Part shown: positions 8,111-16,706 of the stretch, piece after piece
Layout of the letters: each line of letters begins with the position of its first letter
Numbering within the stretch: position 1 is the first letter of the stretch
From: CAYJAD01 sp964368075
Lineage (GTDB): Bacteria; Desulfobacterota; Desulfovibrionia; Desulfovibrionales; Desulfovibrionaceae
Assembly (NCBI GenBank): GCA_964368075.1
Contig: CAYJAD010000004.1
Span: 1 to 64,000 of the forward strand
Length of the DNA stretch: 64,000 nt
Direction of reading: 5' to 3'
Program-made: the position numbers and the translations under genes
The notes under the pieces: model-generated
What the model was told of the DNA's origin: nothing
Seen by the model: only the letters and a program-made list of their open reading frames with translations
The model's database searches: none

Positions 8111-9085
8111 ATGACTACGCTTCTTTTGTCTATAATCCCCACGCTTGTTCCTATTTTTGGAATTATGCTTGTGGGGGCAGTGGCAGAAAGGAAAAACTTT
8201 CTGCCCAAAAATGCCACCATGTGCTTAAACCAATTTGTCTATTGGTTTGGCTTGCCCATGCTGCTTTTTTATCTACTTGCTTCCAGCTCTACCGAACACA
8301 TGCATATAGAATCTGTGCTTGGATGTACACTTGGCCTTGCAGGTGTACAAGTATTCACTCTTTTTCTTTTACGCATGATGAAAAGGTCCTGGAAAGATAG
8401 CATGCAGGCAAGCTTAATCACAAGCTTCCCCAATGTGGCATTTATGGGAATTCCCATTATATTATTGCTTTATCCAAATAATGCTGAGGCTAAAATTATG
8501 GCCGGTTTTACAGCCATGGTGCCTACATTATCTTTTGTGGTGGCCGATGTTTTTCTTTCTGTATGTAATGCTACGCAAGGAAAATCTGGTAAAACCATAC
8601 ATTGTGTATGGAGAAGCTTGCTGACCAATCCTGCCATTTGGAGTATTACTCTAGGTCTGTTGGTGCTACTGGCAGAAGTTCCTTTGCCACAATCTTTGTT
8701 AGAAATAAGTAAAATGTTGGGTGCTACGGCGTCCCCTTGCGCTCTTTTTTGTATGGGTATGGTGCTTAGTGCGCAACTGGCAAGCTGGAAACAAGGGGTG
8801 AAAATTCTCTGGACAGAACAAGCCATTCTTTTAGGAATTAAATTGTTTTTAGCTCCTTTTGTGGTATATACTGTCTGTTTGGCTTTAGGGGCGCAAGGTA
8901 TAGGCCTTGCTACCATGACCGTAATGTGTGCCACCCCTAGCGCCATTTCTTGCCATATTATTGCCATAAAGCATGATGCCATGGTAGATGGCTGTGCTAA
9001 TGCCGTACTTTTTGGCACAGTATTATCGGTGCTCACTTTACCTATCATTATTGCTACAGTTCAATGGGCTATGCACCCCATGTAA
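8111..9085 (+). CDS. AEC family (auxin-efflux-carrier type) permease
   Basis: A 324-residue inner-membrane protein with about ten hydrophobic helices. The N-terminal pattern LVPIFGIMLVGAVAERKNFLP and the repeat-fold segments SFPNVAFMGIPI and CATPSAISCHIIA are typical of AEC transporters. Bacterial members move organic anions such as malate or malonate; the substrate cannot be read from sequence. It starts 11 nt after the C_GCAxxG_C_C gene and ends just before the DUF4911 gene, so the three are likely co-transcribed. Confidence 0.8.
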   Translation: MTTLLLSIIPTLVPIFGIMLVGAVAERKNFLPKNATMCLNQFVYWFGLPMLLFYLLASSSTEHMHIESVLGCTLGLAGVQVFTLFLLRMMKRSWKDSMQASLITSFPNVAFMGIPIILLLYPNNAEAKIMAGFTAMVPTLSFVVADVFLSVCNATQGKSGKTIHCVWRSLLTNPAIWSITLGLLVLLAEVPLPQSLLEISKMLGATASPCALFCMGMVLSAQLASWKQGVKILWTEQAILLGIKLFLAPFVVYTVCLALGAQGIGLATMTVMCATPSAISCHIIAIKHDAMVDGCANAVLFGTVLSVLTLPIIIATVQWAMHPM

Positions 9086-9096
9086 AGAAGAGAATT

Positions 9097-9405
9097 ATGC
9101 AAAAAATAAAAAAAAAGCGCGCACGCAAAATAGGCCCTCCCCTTGCTCCTGCTACTCAAAGTTCACAATTTTTAGTGCAAGTGCCTCCCAGTCAGGTGGG
9201 AATGTTTCGTTTTTTATTGGAAGCCTATGAGCATATAGCGTATTTTTCAGTTATAAATAAGCAAAAGGCTTTGCTCAAAATTGTATGCTCTCCGCATAGA
9301 GAGCAAGCTACGCGTTGGGCATTGGCTGAAATTGGACATTCTATGGAAGTTGTTCTGCTGCCATGGCCTTTTTCCATAACAACCGGTTGCAAGAGTCAAT
9401 TTTAG
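9097..9405 (+). CDS. DUF4911 family protein
   Basis: A 102-residue soluble protein of unknown function. I chose the ATG at 9097 (AAGAGA upstream) over an in-frame ATG at 9064 that overlaps the AEC gene. The core FLVQVPPSQVGMFRFLLEAYEHIAYFSVINKQKALLKIVCSP (quoted here in shortened form as QVPPSQVG...FLLEAYEHIA...LKIVCSPHRE) matches the DUF4911 pattern known from Desulfovibrio relatives, where similar genes stand near energy or RNA-processing genes. The N-terminus is very basic (KKKRARK). A CAGGCTGTTG repeat begins two bases after its stop. Confidence 0.65.
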   Translation: MQKIKKKRARKIGPPLAPATQSSQFLVQVPPSQVGMFRFLLEAYEHIAYFSVINKQKALLKIVCSPHREQATRWALAEIGHSMEVVLLPWPFSITTGCKSQF

Positions 9406-9406
9406 G

Positions 9407-9532
9407 CAGGCTGTTCAAAAATAGTAAGATGCGAGGAAGCGAAAAAAATCAAGATGCGCAGTGTATTAAACATACATAAGCAGTTTGGTTTTTTTGCGCT
9501 GATGACGTAGATTGCTGCTTTTCAACAGCCTG
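9407..9532. repeat. MITE-like repeat, copy R1 (inverted orientation)
   Basis: A 126-bp element bounded by CAGGCTGTTCAAAAA and TTTTCAACAGCCTG. Its reverse complement aligns end to end with copies at 36001 and 47614: the same terminal repeats, an internal TTTTTTTGCGC-like stretch, and CTTCCTCGCATCTTAC before the far end. It fills the space between the DUF4911 gene and the DUF401 permease and carries no ORF of its own. Confidence 0.75.
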
Positions 9533-9575
9533 ATAACGCACAGCACTGTGCTACAAATTAGGCAATACAACTATT

Positions 9576-10847
9576 ATGCTTTTACCCTATGTAAAAATAC
9601 TAGCCATTTTTGTGTTCATGCTTTTGCTTATGCGCAAATGCGGCTTAGCTTTGTCTGTTCTTTTAGGTTCCTTTGTACTTTCTTTGCTATTTGGCATTAT
9701 GCCACTGCAATGGTTACAGCATGCCTTAGCCATTTTTTCCGATGTGTCTATATTAACTGTGTGGGCTGTGGTTATTTTGGTGCTTTCTTTATCATCGCTT
9801 ATGGAAAGCACCGGGCAGGCAGAGCGTTTTATGGCACCTTTATCTAAAAAAATACTGTCACCGCGTATACGCATGGTCTTCTTTCCTATACTTATTGGTT
9901 TGTTGCCTATGCCCGGCGGCGCGGTATTTTCTGCTCCTATGATTAATGCTGTGGCTAAGGAATTACCCTTGCCTGAGCAAAATAAATCACTAATAAATTA
10001 TTGGTTTAGGCATACGGCGGAAATGACGTGGCCTTTATACCCGGCCATGATTTTGGCAGCCGGCTTTAGCGGTTTTTCCACACCAGAGCTTGCCCTATGG
10101 ACTTCGCCCATGAGCCTTGTATACTTTGCATTGGGCTGGTTTTTCTTTGTGCGGCGTCACGCCATGCCTGCTTCTGTGCCCATAGATTTTATGCAGAAAG
10201 AAGACGGCATTTGGCGGCAAGTGTTTTGGCAAGGAGCCCCTTTAATTATTGCCATTGGCGGCGCCCTTGTTTGTGAGGCTCTTTTTGCCATATTTTTACC
10301 GCAATATCCTATGGATTATGGTGTTGTGGTGGCTATTTTCCTTGCTGTCGTGTTTTGCTTGTGGCAAAATAAAAAAGGCCCTTTTACCTTGTTTCAAACC
10401 ATTGCCAAGCCCAATGTGCGCAGTATGGTTTTTATTGTAGGGGCTTTAGGTATTTTTAAAAATGTATTGACGCAAGGTGGCATTGTCCAACAATTGGTGA
10501 GTCATGATAGCGGCCTGACAGCACTTTGGATGAGCGCTACCTTCTTACCCATGATTATTGGTGCATTAACGGGGCTTATGATGGCCGCAGTGGGATCTGT
10601 TTTTCCCTTGCTCTTGGCCTTGGTAGAGGCAAGCCATGTGGGTTCTTCTATACCATGGATGATGCTGGGGCTTACGTCTGCCTTGGCCGGCGCCATGATG
10701 AGTCCACTACACATTTGTTTTGTTCTTTCGTGTCAGTATTTTAATGTAGAGTTGCCCTCTTCAGTAAAAAAGGTATTGGCGCCGGGGCTACTTTTTATTC
10801 TTTGCGGTATTGGGTATTTCTTTATTCTTTCTTTTATGGTGAATTGA
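9576..10847 (+). CDS. DUF401 family integral membrane protein
   Basis: A 423-residue protein with about ten to twelve hydrophobic helices, resembling the DUF401/COG1906 permeases of the ion-transporter superfamily. The segments LIGLLPMPGGAVFSAPMINA and NYWFRHTAEMTWPLYPAMIL are the strongest family marks (a G-rich re-entrant loop followed by the FRH..E region). The substrate is unknown; related permeases carry organic anions. It is preceded by repeat R1 and followed by the helicase gene after about 20 nt, so the pair may be co-transcribed. Confidence 0.75.
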   Translation: MLLPYVKILAIFVFMLLLMRKCGLALSVLLGSFVLSLLFGIMPLQWLQHALAIFSDVSILTVWAVVILVLSLSSLMESTGQAERFMAPLSKKILSPRIRMVFFPILIGLLPMPGGAVFSAPMINAVAKELPLPEQNKSLINYWFRHTAEMTWPLYPAMILAAGFSGFSTPELALWTSPMSLVYFALGWFFFVRRHAMPASVPIDFMQKEDGIWRQVFWQGAPLIIAIGGALVCEALFAIFLPQYPMDYGVVVAIFLAVVFCLWQNKKGPFTLFQTIAKPNVRSMVFIVGALGIFKNVLTQGGIVQQLVSHDSGLTALWMSATFLPMIIGALTGLMMAAVGSVFPLLLALVEASHVGSSIPWMMLGLTSALAGAMMSPLHICFVLSCQYFNVELPSSVKKVLAPGLLFILCGIGYFFILSFMVN

Positions 10848-10868
10848 TGAAGATAGCGAGGGGGATTG

Positions 10869-13805
10869 GTGGCAGATTCTTCTAAGGTCCACAGTTATAT
10901 TCAAGCTCTTCTAGCTTCAAAATTTGGTAAGCAAGTATGCCATCATCACACTGTGCCAGCTACTACGGCTCATCATGCATTGGCGCGCCGTCCTTTATCT
11001 GTAGCAGTGCAAAACCTTCTTTCAGATAAAAATATTTCTGGCCTGTTTAGTCATCAAGCAAAAGCTGTGGATATACTGCGTAGTGGTCAATCCGTTGTAG
11101 TAGCCACGCCCACAGCCAGCGGCAAAAGTCTTGTATATACTTTGCCAGTATTAGAAAGCTTTTTGCAAGATAAAGAATCCCGCGCTCTGTATCTCTTTCC
11201 TCTAAAGGCCCTTTCGCAAGATCAAAAAAAGAACTTTGAATCCTTTGTGCTGCCTTGGCCGAAGGATGCACGACCAAGTATTGCCATTTATGACGGTGAT
11301 ACCAGCGATCATTTTCGTCGCAAAATTCGTAATAATCCGCCACATATTCTTATTACTACACCGGAAATGCTGCACTTGGGTATTGTGCCTCATCATGAGC
11401 AATGGAGCACTTTTTTTGCGGGCCTTACTTATATTGTAGTAGATGAGGCACACACCTATCGTGGCGTTTTAGGGGCGCATATGGCGCAATTGTTTCAAAG
11501 GGTACAGCGTATCGCAGCTCGTTATGGTGGGCGTCCGCTTTTTGCTTTGTGTACGGCCACAGTGGGCAATGCCCAAGAGCTGGGGCAAAATCTTTTGGGA
11601 GCAGGGCATACACCGCAAGTGGTGGATAACTCTGGTGCTCCTCAAGGTCAGCGGCATTTTATTTTTTTGAATCCGCATGATAGCCCTGCCACAGCCGCCA
11701 TAGGGCTTTTAAAAGCAGCTTTAGTACGAAATTTGCGAACTATTGTGTATTGCCGCTCGCGCCGTATGACAGAGCTGATCTCTTTGTGGGCTTTAGGAAA
11801 CGGTAAAACTGGTAAAGAAGATACCAATCCTTGGAAAGGAAAAATTTCTGCCTATAGAGCCGGCTTCTTGCCGGATGAACGCCGTGAAATTGAAAGTAAA
11901 ATGCATTCGGGGCAATTACTGGCAATCATCTCCACTTCCGCTTTGGAATTGGGTATTGATATTGGTTCATTGGATGTATGCATATTGGTGGGCTATCCCG
12001 GTAGTGTGATGTCTACCTTACAACGTGGCGGGCGCGTTGGGCGTGCGCAGCAAGAATCCGTTGTGGTGCTGGTGGCAGGAGAAGATGCCCTTGACCAATA
12101 TATTGTGCGTCATCCAGAAGAATTTTTTTCGCGTCCTGCTGAAAAAGCCGTCATCAATGTGCATAATTCTGTCATATTAGAAAAGCATCTCGTGTGTGCA
12201 GCAGCAGAAATGCCTTTGCGCCCGCAAGATAGAGATGCTTTGTGGCTACAAAGTTCTTCTGCACAGGCGGCTTTACAGACTTTATGTGTACAAGGGCAGT
12301 TATTGCAAAGTGCCGATGGGCAAGAATATTTAAGCCCTCGTAAAAGACCACAGCGTCACGTGGACCTACGTGGGCAAGATGGCGGAAGTGGCTATACCAT
12401 TGAGGATATGCAAGGTGCCGTTATTGGTATTGTGGATGCCTTACGCGCCTTAAAAGAAACACATCCCGGTGCATTGTATTTGCATCGCGGGCAAAGCTAT
12501 GAAGTTCAAGAATTGGATATGGGGGCAAAGCGTATTGTAGCTAAGCCACGTCATGCTTCTTGGTTTACACGCGTTCGTTCGCAAAAACACACTGATATTT
12601 TAGAGGTTAAGGGGCAAAAATCTTTATTTTATACATCTGAAAATCATAAAGGCGCAGCGCAAGTCTACTGGGGACGATTACGCATTACAGAGCACATAAC
12701 AGGCTATGAAAAACGTGCTATAAGCGGCAACACATTACTTTCCATCACTCCACTTGATTTTCCCCCTGCCATATTTGAAACCGAAGGCATGTGGATAAGT
12801 ATACCTGATGGTGCAAGACATGCTATTGAAGAAAAGTATCTGCACTTTATGGGTGCTATTCATGCCGTAGAGCATGCCGCTATTGGTTTGCTTCCTCTTT
12901 TAGTGATGGCAGATAGAAATGATTTTGGTGGTATTTCTACACCTATGCACGCTCAAGTGGGGCTACCTGCCATATTTATTTATGACGCTTTACCCGGTGG
13001 TGCTGGTTTGTGCAGGCAAGCCTATGAAGACGCTGAGCGGCTTTTTTCCACGTCTTTACGGGCTATGCAAATGTGTGCTTGCAGTGACGGCTGTCCTTCT
13101 TGTGTACATTCCCCGAAATGTGGTTCTGGTAATAGACCCATCAGCAAAGAGGGGGCTGTGCAGCTTTTACAAGTCTTATTTTCAATGAAATTCAATGAAA
13201 TTCAACAAAGAAATGTTGTAATTCAGAGTGTTGAGCAGAAGATAGTAGATGTAGCGTCAAAAATGACTCAGCGCTATATGGTTTTTGATGTGGAAACACG
13301 GCGATCTGCCGCAGATGTTGGTGGTTGGCATAAAGCAGCTCATATGGGGGTAAGCATTGCTGTGCTTTATGATAGCCACGACAATAGTTTTAGACATTAC
13401 ACGCAGGATGCTTTACAAGATTTTTTCCGTCTTTTACAACAAGCTGATTGTGTGATTGGTTTTAATCACATACGTTTTGATTATACTGTACTGCAACCTT
13501 ATTGCCCCTTTGATCTGAAAAAATTACCTTCACTTGATTTATTAGAGAAAGTAAAGGAGAGATTAAATTATCGAATTTCTTTGGATAATATTGCTACAGC
13601 AACATTAAATATAGCTAAAAGTGCTGACGGCTTGCAGGCATTGCAGTGGTGGAAAGAAGGAAAATTAGATGAAATAGCCAAGTATTGCCAGAAAGACGTT
13701 GAGATTACAAAGCGTATTTATGAATTTGGAACAGAGCACGGCTATATACTGTTTACTAATAAAGCTAAGCAAAAGGTGCGTTGTCCTGTGGACTTTTCTT
13801 TATAA
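10869..13805 (+). CDS. MrfA-type DEAH helicase (DUF1998) fused to a MrfB/YprB-like 3'-5' exonuclease
   Basis: About 978 residues. Residues 60-400 form a superfamily 2 helicase: ATPTASGKS (Walker A) near 80, VVDEAHTYRG (DEAH) near 192, CTATV (motif III), and a C-terminal RecA domain with ALELGIDIG and RGGRVGRA. A four-Cys zinc site CACSDGCPSCVHSPKC near 736 belongs to the DUF1998 region. From about 803 an RNase H-fold exonuclease follows: FDVET, GFNHIRFDYTVL and YCQKDVEIT supply the acidic residues. In Bacillus subtilis MrfA (YprA) and MrfB (YprB) are separate proteins that repair mitomycin lesions; here they are one chain. The start is TTG 10866 or GTG 10869; I prefer GTG for its spacing from GAGGGGG. 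Confidence 0.85.
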   Translation: MADSSKVHSYIQALLASKFGKQVCHHHTVPATTAHHALARRPLSVAVQNLLSDKNISGLFSHQAKAVDILRSGQSVVVATPTASGKSLVYTLPVLESFLQDKESRALYLFPLKALSQDQKKNFESFVLPWPKDARPSIAIYDGDTSDHFRRKIRNNPPHILITTPEMLHLGIVPHHEQWSTFFAGLTYIVVDEAHTYRGVLGAHMAQLFQRVQRIAARYGGRPLFALCTATVGNAQELGQNLLGAGHTPQVVDNSGAPQGQRHFIFLNPHDSPATAAIGLLKAALVRNLRTIVYCRSRRMTELISLWALGNGKTGKEDTNPWKGKISAYRAGFLPDERREIESKMHSGQLLAIISTSALELGIDIGSLDVCILVGYPGSVMSTLQRGGRVGRAQQESVVVLVAGEDALDQYIVRHPEEFFSRPAEKAVINVHNSVILEKHLVCAAAEMPLRPQDRDALWLQSSSAQAALQTLCVQGQLLQSADGQEYLSPRKRPQRHVDLRGQDGGSGYTIEDMQGAVIGIVDALRALKETHPGALYLHRGQSYEVQELDMGAKRIVAKPRHASWFTRVRSQKHTDILEVKGQKSLFYTSENHKGAAQVYWGRLRITEHITGYEKRAISGNTLLSITPLDFPPAIFETEGMWISIPDGARHAIEEKYLHFMGAIHAVEHAAIGLLPLLVMADRNDFGGISTPMHAQVGLPAIFIYDALPGGAGLCRQAYEDAERLFSTSLRAMQMCACSDGCPSCVHSPKCGSGNRPISKEGAVQLLQVLFSMKFNEIQQRNVVIQSVEQKIVDVASKMTQRYMVFDVETRRSAADVGGWHKAAHMGVSIAVLYDSHDNSFRHYTQDALQDFFRLLQQADCVIGFNHIRFDYTVLQPYCPFDLKKLPSLDLLEKVKERLNYRISLDNIATATLNIAKSADGLQALQWWKEGKLDEIAKYCQKDVEITKRIYEFGTEHGYILFTNKAKQKVRCPVDFSL

Positions 13806-13807
13806 AA

Positions 13808-13842
13808 AACTCAAGCTAAGATTATAGGCCTTAGCTTGAGTT
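13808..13842. terminator. Bidirectional terminator between the helicase and hdeA-like genes
   Basis: AACTCAAGCTAAG (13808-13820) pairs perfectly with CTTAGCTTGAGTT (13830-13842), loop 9 nt. It lies between two convergent genes; an A run precedes the stem, which reads as a T run on the minus strand. Confidence 0.8.
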
Positions 13843-13877
13843 AGAAAATAATGCTGTGAAAATCTATTGTAGGGCTG

Positions 13878-14195
13878 TTATTTTGCTGCTTCCATAGCAC
13901 TTACAAGAGCATCAGCAATTTCACCTTTGGCGTTTTCTTTGCAGAATTTTTCCAAAGCGGCAGAAAATTTTTCTATTTTAGCATCATCAAACACTTCGCT
14001 TTCTTGCATGGCAACTGTATAGCCATGAAACCAAAAAATCATATAGGGTTTTGCTTGGCCCAAGGCATTATAATGCTCACAAGTAAATTTGTTAAGGTCC
14101 ACTGGCGCAGCTTGAGCGTCTTGTGTTGCCATAAAAGGCACTACCAAAAGGGTGGCTGCAACGACAAAGCTACCTAAGATTTTTTTCATGTTCAT
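13878..14195 (-). CDS. HdeA/HdeB-like periplasmic acid-stress chaperone
   Basis: A 105-residue precursor. The signal peptide (MNMKKILGSFVVAATLLVVPF, cleavage near AQA-AP at about 30) is followed by a mature domain of about 75 residues starting VDLNKFTCEHYNALG, much like the WTCEDFLAV/TCQEFIDL start of HdeA/HdeB. A second Cys in LEKFCKENA matches the single disulfide of the fold. These proteins unfold at low pH and protect periplasmic proteins, which would fit gut passage. AAGGAGAATT is upstream of the ATG. It stands alone after the flagellin genes, behind their terminators. Family assignment is by pattern only. Confidence 0.65.
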   Translation of the reverse strand: MNMKKILGSFVVAATLLVVPFMATQDAQAAPVDLNKFTCEHYNALGQAKPYMIFWFHGYTVAMQESEVFDDAKIEKFSAALEKFCKENAKGEIADALVSAMEAAK

Positions 14196-14311
14196 AATAA
14201 TTCTCCTTAAAAAATGTAGATTACATAGTACGCAAAATCAGCTAAATAGCAAGTAATCGTTGGTAAAAAAAATTTTGCGTGGAGTATGGAAGAAATACTT
14301 TGTGGGTAAAA

Positions 14312-14346
14312 AAATATCCTCAAAATTCAGAATTTTGAGGATATTT
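14312..14346 (-). terminator. Terminator of flagellin gene 1, second hairpin
   Basis: AAATATCCTCAAAATTC (14312-14328) and GAATTTTGAGGATATTT (14330-14346) form a 17-bp perfect dyad; on the minus strand it is followed by TTTTTTTACCC. Classic intrinsic terminator. Confidence 0.85.
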
Positions 14347-14361
14347 AAAAGCTTTACTGAA

Positions 14362-14411
14362 TTTGTTTGTGCAGACTATCGCCGTAGAGATAAAAAATCT
14401 GCACAAACAAA
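14362..14411 (-). terminator. Hairpin directly after flagellin gene 1
   Basis: TTTGTTTGTGCAGA (14362-14375) pairs with TCTGCACAAACAAA (14398-14411), a 14-bp perfect stem around a 22-nt loop, 9 nt after the flagellin stop. Probably protects the mRNA 3' end or acts in tandem with the terminator downstream. Confidence 0.6.
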
Positions 14412-14420
14412 AGGTTATAT

Positions 14421-15308
14421 TTAGCCACCGATAAGGTTCATGGCCATACGGGGCATGGAGTTTGCTTGACCAAGCATGGCAACAGCAGATTGGGTAAGAA
14501 TTTGGTTACGCACAAAGTTGGTCATTTCCATGGAAACGTCCACGTCAGAAATGCGTGATTCTGCAGCAGCCATATTTTCAGACTGAATTGTCAAGTTGTC
14601 TACAGTGGCTTCTAAGCGGTTTTGCAAAGCACCAATATGTGCTCTGATTTTATCCTTAGATACAATGGCGTCTGTAACGGCCACAAGCGAAGCTTGCGCT
14701 TGCGATTGTGTAGATACGGTATGGCCAGCATTAACGTCACTTGCGTTGCCAAGACCCAAAGCAGAAGCAGTACTATTACCAATACGGATGTAGTAATAAT
14801 CTTGTGCTGAGTCATTTTGGGAACCAAAGTGTACAAGCAAGGAGCCTGTAGATGTGAGTGCGTTACCGTTGTGGTCACCAGAAAGGGTGCCATCAATCAA
14901 TTTTACGCCGTTAAAGTCGGTAGCATTAGCAATACGTGTGATTTCAGAGGCAATTGCCTGATATTCTGATTCAATCATCAAGCGTTGTGTTGAATCATAG
15001 GTACCGGTAGAGCCTTGTTCAGCTAGCTCTTTCATACGAATAAGCTGAGCGTCAATAACACCAAGGGCGCCGTCTGCTGTTTGCAATAATGAAATAGCAT
15101 CGTTGGCGTTACGCACACCTTGATTTAGAGCTGTAATATCCGCACGCATGAGTTCGCGAATGGCAAGGCCTGCAGCGTCATCGGCGGCACCATTGATGCG
15201 CATGCCAGATGATAAACGTGAAGTTGAGGTGCTTAAATTACCATAGTGATTGGTTAAATTGTTTGCAGAATTAAGGGCCATTGCATTGTGATTAATTGTA
15301 AGTCCCAT
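14421..15308 (-). CDS. fliC: Flagellin (copy 1)
   Basis: Filament subunit, 295 residues, near the short end for flagellins. The N-terminal D0/D1 part has NHNAMALNSANNL and SSGMRINGAADDAAGLAI; the C-terminal D0/D1 part has NFVRNQILTQSAVAMLGQAN. The variable D2/D3 region is reduced to a short segment around 140-200. It is about 95 % identical to the copy at 15818 by eye; differences cluster around residues 148-160 and 185-190. No signal peptide, as expected for type III export. The strong GGAGG ribosome site lies in a hairpin of a conserved leader. Gene symbol chosen by family. Confidence 0.95.
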   Translation of the reverse strand: MGLTINHNAMALNSANNLTNHYGNLSTSTSRLSSGMRINGAADDAAGLAIRELMRADITALNQGVRNANDAISLLQTADGALGVIDAQLIRMKELAEQGSTGTYDSTQRLMIESEYQAIASEITRIANATDFNGVKLIDGTLSGDHNGNALTSTGSLLVHFGSQNDSAQDYYYIRIGNSTASALGLGNASDVNAGHTVSTQSQAQASLVAVTDAIVSKDKIRAHIGALQNRLEATVDNLTIQSENMAAAESRISDVDVSMEMTNFVRNQILTQSAVAMLGQANSMPRMAMNLIGG

Positions 15309-15309
15309 A

Positions 15310-15379
15310 ACATTCCTCCGTGAATGTTTGACAGCCTAGTGGAGCATTATGCGCGACTGCTTCCTTGCAATCTTCCACT
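15310..15379 (-). promoter_or_regulatory. Structured flagellin leader with two CsrA-type sites (copy 1)
   Basis: On the minus strand the outer stem AGTGGA/TCCACT (15374-15379 with 15338-15343) encloses GATTGC-AAGGAA-GCAGTC, whose loop shows ANGGA. Nearer the gene, ACATTC-ACGGAG-GAATGT (15327-15310) places ACGGA and the GGAGG ribosome site in its loop. ANGGA in a hairpin loop is the binding motif of CsrA/RsmA, and CsrA acts on B. subtilis flagellin mRNA this way. Base changes in the other flagellin leader keep the pairing. Confidence 0.65.
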
Positions 15380-15711
15380 AACAGTGCTCCTAAGAGCAGG
15401 CAATTACGATAGCTCTGTACACGCTAATCCCATAAACCTCTGGGGTGCGTTCTAGTACAGGCAGTTAACTTTGCTTAGCATGTCTGTATATATAATGTCA
15501 AGCGATATGTGTATTAAAATGAATAAAAAATGTAAATAGTTTTTAAGGATTAAATTTAGTAGTAAAAAAATATGTTCTGTATGTGTCTATATAGTTGATT
15601 TCTTGGAAAGAATGTAGGGTAAGGTTGCTTGCACAATTCATTGTGTAGAATCCTTAAAATTGTCGACCTACGCAGAAGCCTTATGTACTGTATTGGCCGC
15701 AATTAAAAAAT
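15380..15711 (-). other. Intergenic region upstream of flagellin 1 with a candidate promoter
   Basis: No gene seen. On the minus strand a perfect TTGACA (15501-15496) is followed about 15-17 nt later by TGCTAAG, a weak -10, placing a start near 15465 and giving a leader of about 150 nt. I found no convincing sigma-28 or sigma-54 site. The rest is AT-rich. Confidence 0.3.
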
Positions 15712-15748
15712 AAATACCCTCAAGAACCCAGAAATCTTGAGGGTATTT
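15712..15748 (-). terminator. Terminator of flagellin gene 2, second hairpin
   Basis: AAATACCCTCAAGA (15712-15725) and TCTTGAGGGTATTT (15735-15748), 14 perfect pairs, followed on the minus strand by ATTTTTTAATT. Same position and logic as the terminator of flagellin 1, with changed but still paired bases. Confidence 0.8.
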
Positions 15749-15765
15749 TGTGCCATTTTCTGGCG

Positions 15766-15809
15766 TTGCCTGCGTAAGCCTTATGTAAGCATAAAGCTTA
15801 CACAGGCAA
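15766..15809 (-). terminator. Hairpin directly after flagellin gene 2
   Basis: TTGCCTG-C-GTAAGC (15766-15779) pairs with GCTTAC-A-CAGGCAA (15796-15809) with one internal mismatch. It mirrors the hairpin that follows flagellin 1. Confidence 0.6.
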
Positions 15810-15817
15810 ACTATACA

Positions 15818-16705
15818 TTAGCCGCCGATAAGGTTCATGGCCATACGGGGCATGGAGTTTGCTTGACCAAGCATGGCAACAGCAGATTGAGTAAGAATTT
15901 GGTTACGTACAAAATTGGTCATTTCCATGGATACGTCCACGTCGGAAATGCGAGATTCTGCAGCAGCCATATTCTCAGATTGAATGGTTAAATTGTCTAC
16001 AGTTGCTTCTAAACGGTTTTGCAAGGCACCAATGTGCGCTCTGATTTTATCCTTAGATACAATGGCGTCAGTAACGGCCACAAGTGAAGCTTGCGCTTGT
16101 GACTGTGTCGATACGGTATGACCGGCATTTACGTCACTTTCTACACCTAATCCCAAAGCAGAAGCAGTACTGTTACCAATACGGATGTAGTAGTAGTCTT
16201 GTGCTGAGTCGTTTTGGGTACCAAAGTGAATCTTTAGTGAACCTGTAGATGTAAGTCCGTTACCATTGTGGTCGCCAGAAAGAGTACCGTCAAGCAGCTT
16301 TACGCCGTTAAAGTCGGTAGCATTGGCGATACGAGTAATTTCAGAGGCAATTGCTTGGTATTCTGATTCAATCATCAAACGTTGTGTGGAATCATAAGTA
16401 CCAGTGGAAGCTTGCTCTGCCAATTCTTTCATACGGATGAGCTGAGCGTCAATAACACCCAAAGCACCATCTGCAGTTTGTAACAATGAAATAGCGTCGT
16501 TAGCGTTACGAACACCTTGATTTAAAGCTGTAATGTCAGCGCGCATAAGTTCGCGGATAGCAAGACCAGCGGCGTCATCGGCGGCGCCATTGATACGCAT
16601 ACCAGAAGATAAACGCGCAGTAGATGTACTTAAGTTACCGTAGTGGCTGGTTAAGTGGTTCGCAGAATTAAGGGCCATTGCATTGTGATTAATTGTAAGT
16701 CCCAT
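15818..16705 (-). CDS. fliC: Flagellin (copy 2)
   Basis: Second intact flagellin, 295 residues, same length as copy 1 and nearly identical over the D0/D1 ends (SSGMRINGAADDAAGLAI; NFVRNQILTQSAVAMLGQAN). Changes are conservative or lie in the exposed middle (GLTSTGSLKIHFGTQ, LGVESDVNAG), as expected for filament surface variation. It is transcribed in the same direction as copy 1 but has its own leader and terminator pair, so each gene is an independent unit. The leader carries the same CsrA-type structure. The filament may contain both subunits. Confidence 0.95.
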   Translation of the reverse strand: MGLTINHNAMALNSANHLTSHYGNLSTSTARLSSGMRINGAADDAAGLAIRELMRADITALNQGVRNANDAISLLQTADGALGVIDAQLIRMKELAEQASTGTYDSTQRLMIESEYQAIASEITRIANATDFNGVKLLDGTLSGDHNGNGLTSTGSLKIHFGTQNDSAQDYYYIRIGNSTASALGLGVESDVNAGHTVSTQSQAQASLVAVTDAIVSKDKIRAHIGALQNRLEATVDNLTIQSENMAAAESRISDVDVSMEMTNFVRNQILTQSAVAMLGQANSMPRMAMNLIGG

Positions 16706-16706
16706 A

